Below are positions 5,734 to 6,363 of a stretch of DNA of 6,363 nt, piece after piece. The first letter of the stretch is position 1, and the number at the start of each line of letters is the position of its first letter. Made by a program: the position numbers and the translations under genes. Source of the DNA: Acidobacteriota bacterium (lineage in GTDB: Bacteria > Acidobacteriota > UBA6911 > RPQK01 > JAPXNP01); NCBI GenBank assembly GCA_030614585.1, contig JAUWTT010000242.1, positions 1 through 6,363 of the forward strand, written 5' to 3'. Below the pieces are notes generated by a model, which was given only the letters and a program-made list of their open reading frames with translations, was not told where the DNA came from and made no database searches.

Positions 5734-6363
5734 CAAATCCTCGCTTGATCACCGTAGAGTGCTTTGGCTACTTGATCACCGGCCCCCGGCCGCAACTGCC
5801 AGTGGACGACCGAAATCCGATCGAAGGGATAGAGAACGATATGCGACAGCTTTGTGAATGGAATCGTCACAAACAGTGCATTGGCGCTCAAGAAATGGAT
5901 CAACATCACCATCTTCCACGGCAACGGATTGGCATTCGGATGCGAAGCCAGAAAACCGGTGAGGAATGGAAGCAGTACCATAAGCAGCAGTACGTAGTCG
6001 CTGGTACGGCTCATTACCCTGAGACGAGAGGATACGAGCCGAAACATGAACAACGTCAGGACACACACGATTGTGCTGATCGTCAGGATATCGGCAACCG
6101 TGTGAGAAATAGCAGGCAGCCCCAGTCCAAGAAACCCTTTCCACAGAGCGATGTGGTCAGGTAGGAAAAGGGGAACGGCTATCGCGCCAACGTGAAACAG
6201 AAAAGACGATACCGAGAAGAGGATGGTTCCAGGGACGAGGTGCCGCACCGGGAAGGCCCAGGTCAGGGAATCAGCGAGCACCTTGTTCCAGGGAACGTTA
6301 CGGAGCCGAAGCCCTTTGCGAATGATCAATTTGAAAACCTGAAGGAGAACATGGCGGGCCAAA
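5733..6363 (-). CDS. NarI/DsrM/HmcE-like di-heme cytochrome b membrane subunit (N-terminus beyond the window)
   Basis: The 209 in-window codons are the C-terminal part of a cytochrome b of the nitrate reductase gamma-subunit (NarI) fold. Four hydrophobic segments lie at about residues 42-67, 77-110, 123-140 and 150-180 of the fragment. Candidate heme b ligands are H57 and H70 on one side and H156 and H174 on the other. The 18-residue spacing of the second pair equals that of the heme-ligating pair in E. coli NarI (H187/H205). The segment before the first of these helices (FKLIIRKGLRLRN, then W and basic residues) resembles the loop that follows the N-terminal helix in DsrM/HmcE, so at least one helix is probably cut off. 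A TTG at the very edge could be read as a start but has no visible leader. This subunit would exchange electrons with menaquinol and hand them to the adjacent Fe-S protein or to an HdrD-like partner. Confidence 0.8.
   Translation of the reverse strand, partial: LARHVLLQVFKLIIRKGLRLRNVPWNKVLADSLTWAFPVRHLVPGTILFSVSSFLFHVGAIAVPLFLPDHIALWKGFLGLGLPAISHTVADILTISTIVCVLTLFMFRLVSSRLRVMSRTSDYVLLLMVLLPFLTGFLASHPNANPLPWKMVMLIHFLSANALFVTIPFTKLSHIVLYPFDRISVVHWQLRPGAGDQVAKALYGDQARI
5738..5742 (-). promoter_or_regulatory. Ribosome binding site fixing the Fe-S subunit start
   Basis: GAGGA on the minus strand lies 4 bases before ATG 5733. This supports ATG 5733 over the TTG at 5736, and it lies within the end of the upstream cytochrome b gene, so the two are translationally coupled. 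Confidence 0.6.

Noticed and set aside
5523..6164. 213-codon open frame on the + strand
   Set aside because: It is antisense to the Fe-S and cytochrome b genes, which carry clear Cys-cluster and heme-ligand patterns. Its translation is rich in Arg, His and Gln with no recognisable domain.
1..6363. CRISPR array, tRNA/rRNA genes, transposase or IS ends
   Set aside because: I saw no regularly spaced direct repeats, no tRNA-like clover-leaf sequence with a terminal CCA context, and no transposase motifs on either strand.

Overview
The window looks like a bacterial chromosome segment of moderate GC from a Gram-negative-type, respiring, probably anaerobic or facultative organism. The evidence is a membrane-bound quinone/cytochrome module with a six-heme c-type domain, which needs a periplasm, a Ccm/Ccs heme-attachment system and a (mena)quinone pool. 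Complexes of this kind are typical of Desulfobacterota, Acidobacteriota, Nitrospirota and relatives. The sequence alone does not settle the phylum.

Layout. Positions 1-464 contain no secure gene. A reading frame open from the left edge to a TGA at 205-207 may be the tail of an upstream + strand gene, and the first 58 bases hold a cluster of CACGTG/GGCACG inverted repeats. Positions 465-2165 (+) encode a flavoprotein of the L-aspartate oxidase / fumarate reductase flavoprotein superfamily. Positions 2253-2897 (+) encode a small UbiE/MenG-like class I SAM methyltransferase with a good ribosome binding site. The right two thirds are read from the - strand as a tightly coupled operon that enters from beyond the right edge. 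It runs: a NarI/DsrM-like di-heme cytochrome b (5733-6363, N-terminus cut off), a HybA-like ferredoxin with four [4Fe-4S] sites (4936-5733), and a HybB/NrfD-type quinone-interacting membrane subunit fused to a six-heme periplasmic cytochrome c domain (2970-4943). The two gene groups converge, with 72 bases between stop codons.

How the genes may work together. The minus-strand operon has the parts of an Hmc/Dsr/Cbc-like transmembrane redox complex: heme b, a chain of Fe-S clusters, a quinone-site subunit, and a covalently tethered multiheme c wire. It probably moves electrons between the menaquinone pool and a periplasmic or cytoplasmic partner. The catalytic subunit, or an HdrD-like partner, is not in view and may lie beyond the right edge. 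The plus-strand pair (flavoprotein plus methyltransferase) could serve NAD/quinone metabolism or act as a soluble fumarate reductase, but no sequence evidence links it to the membrane complex beyond adjacency.

The most unusual points are the HybB-hexaheme fusion and the absence of any export signal on its Fe-S partner.
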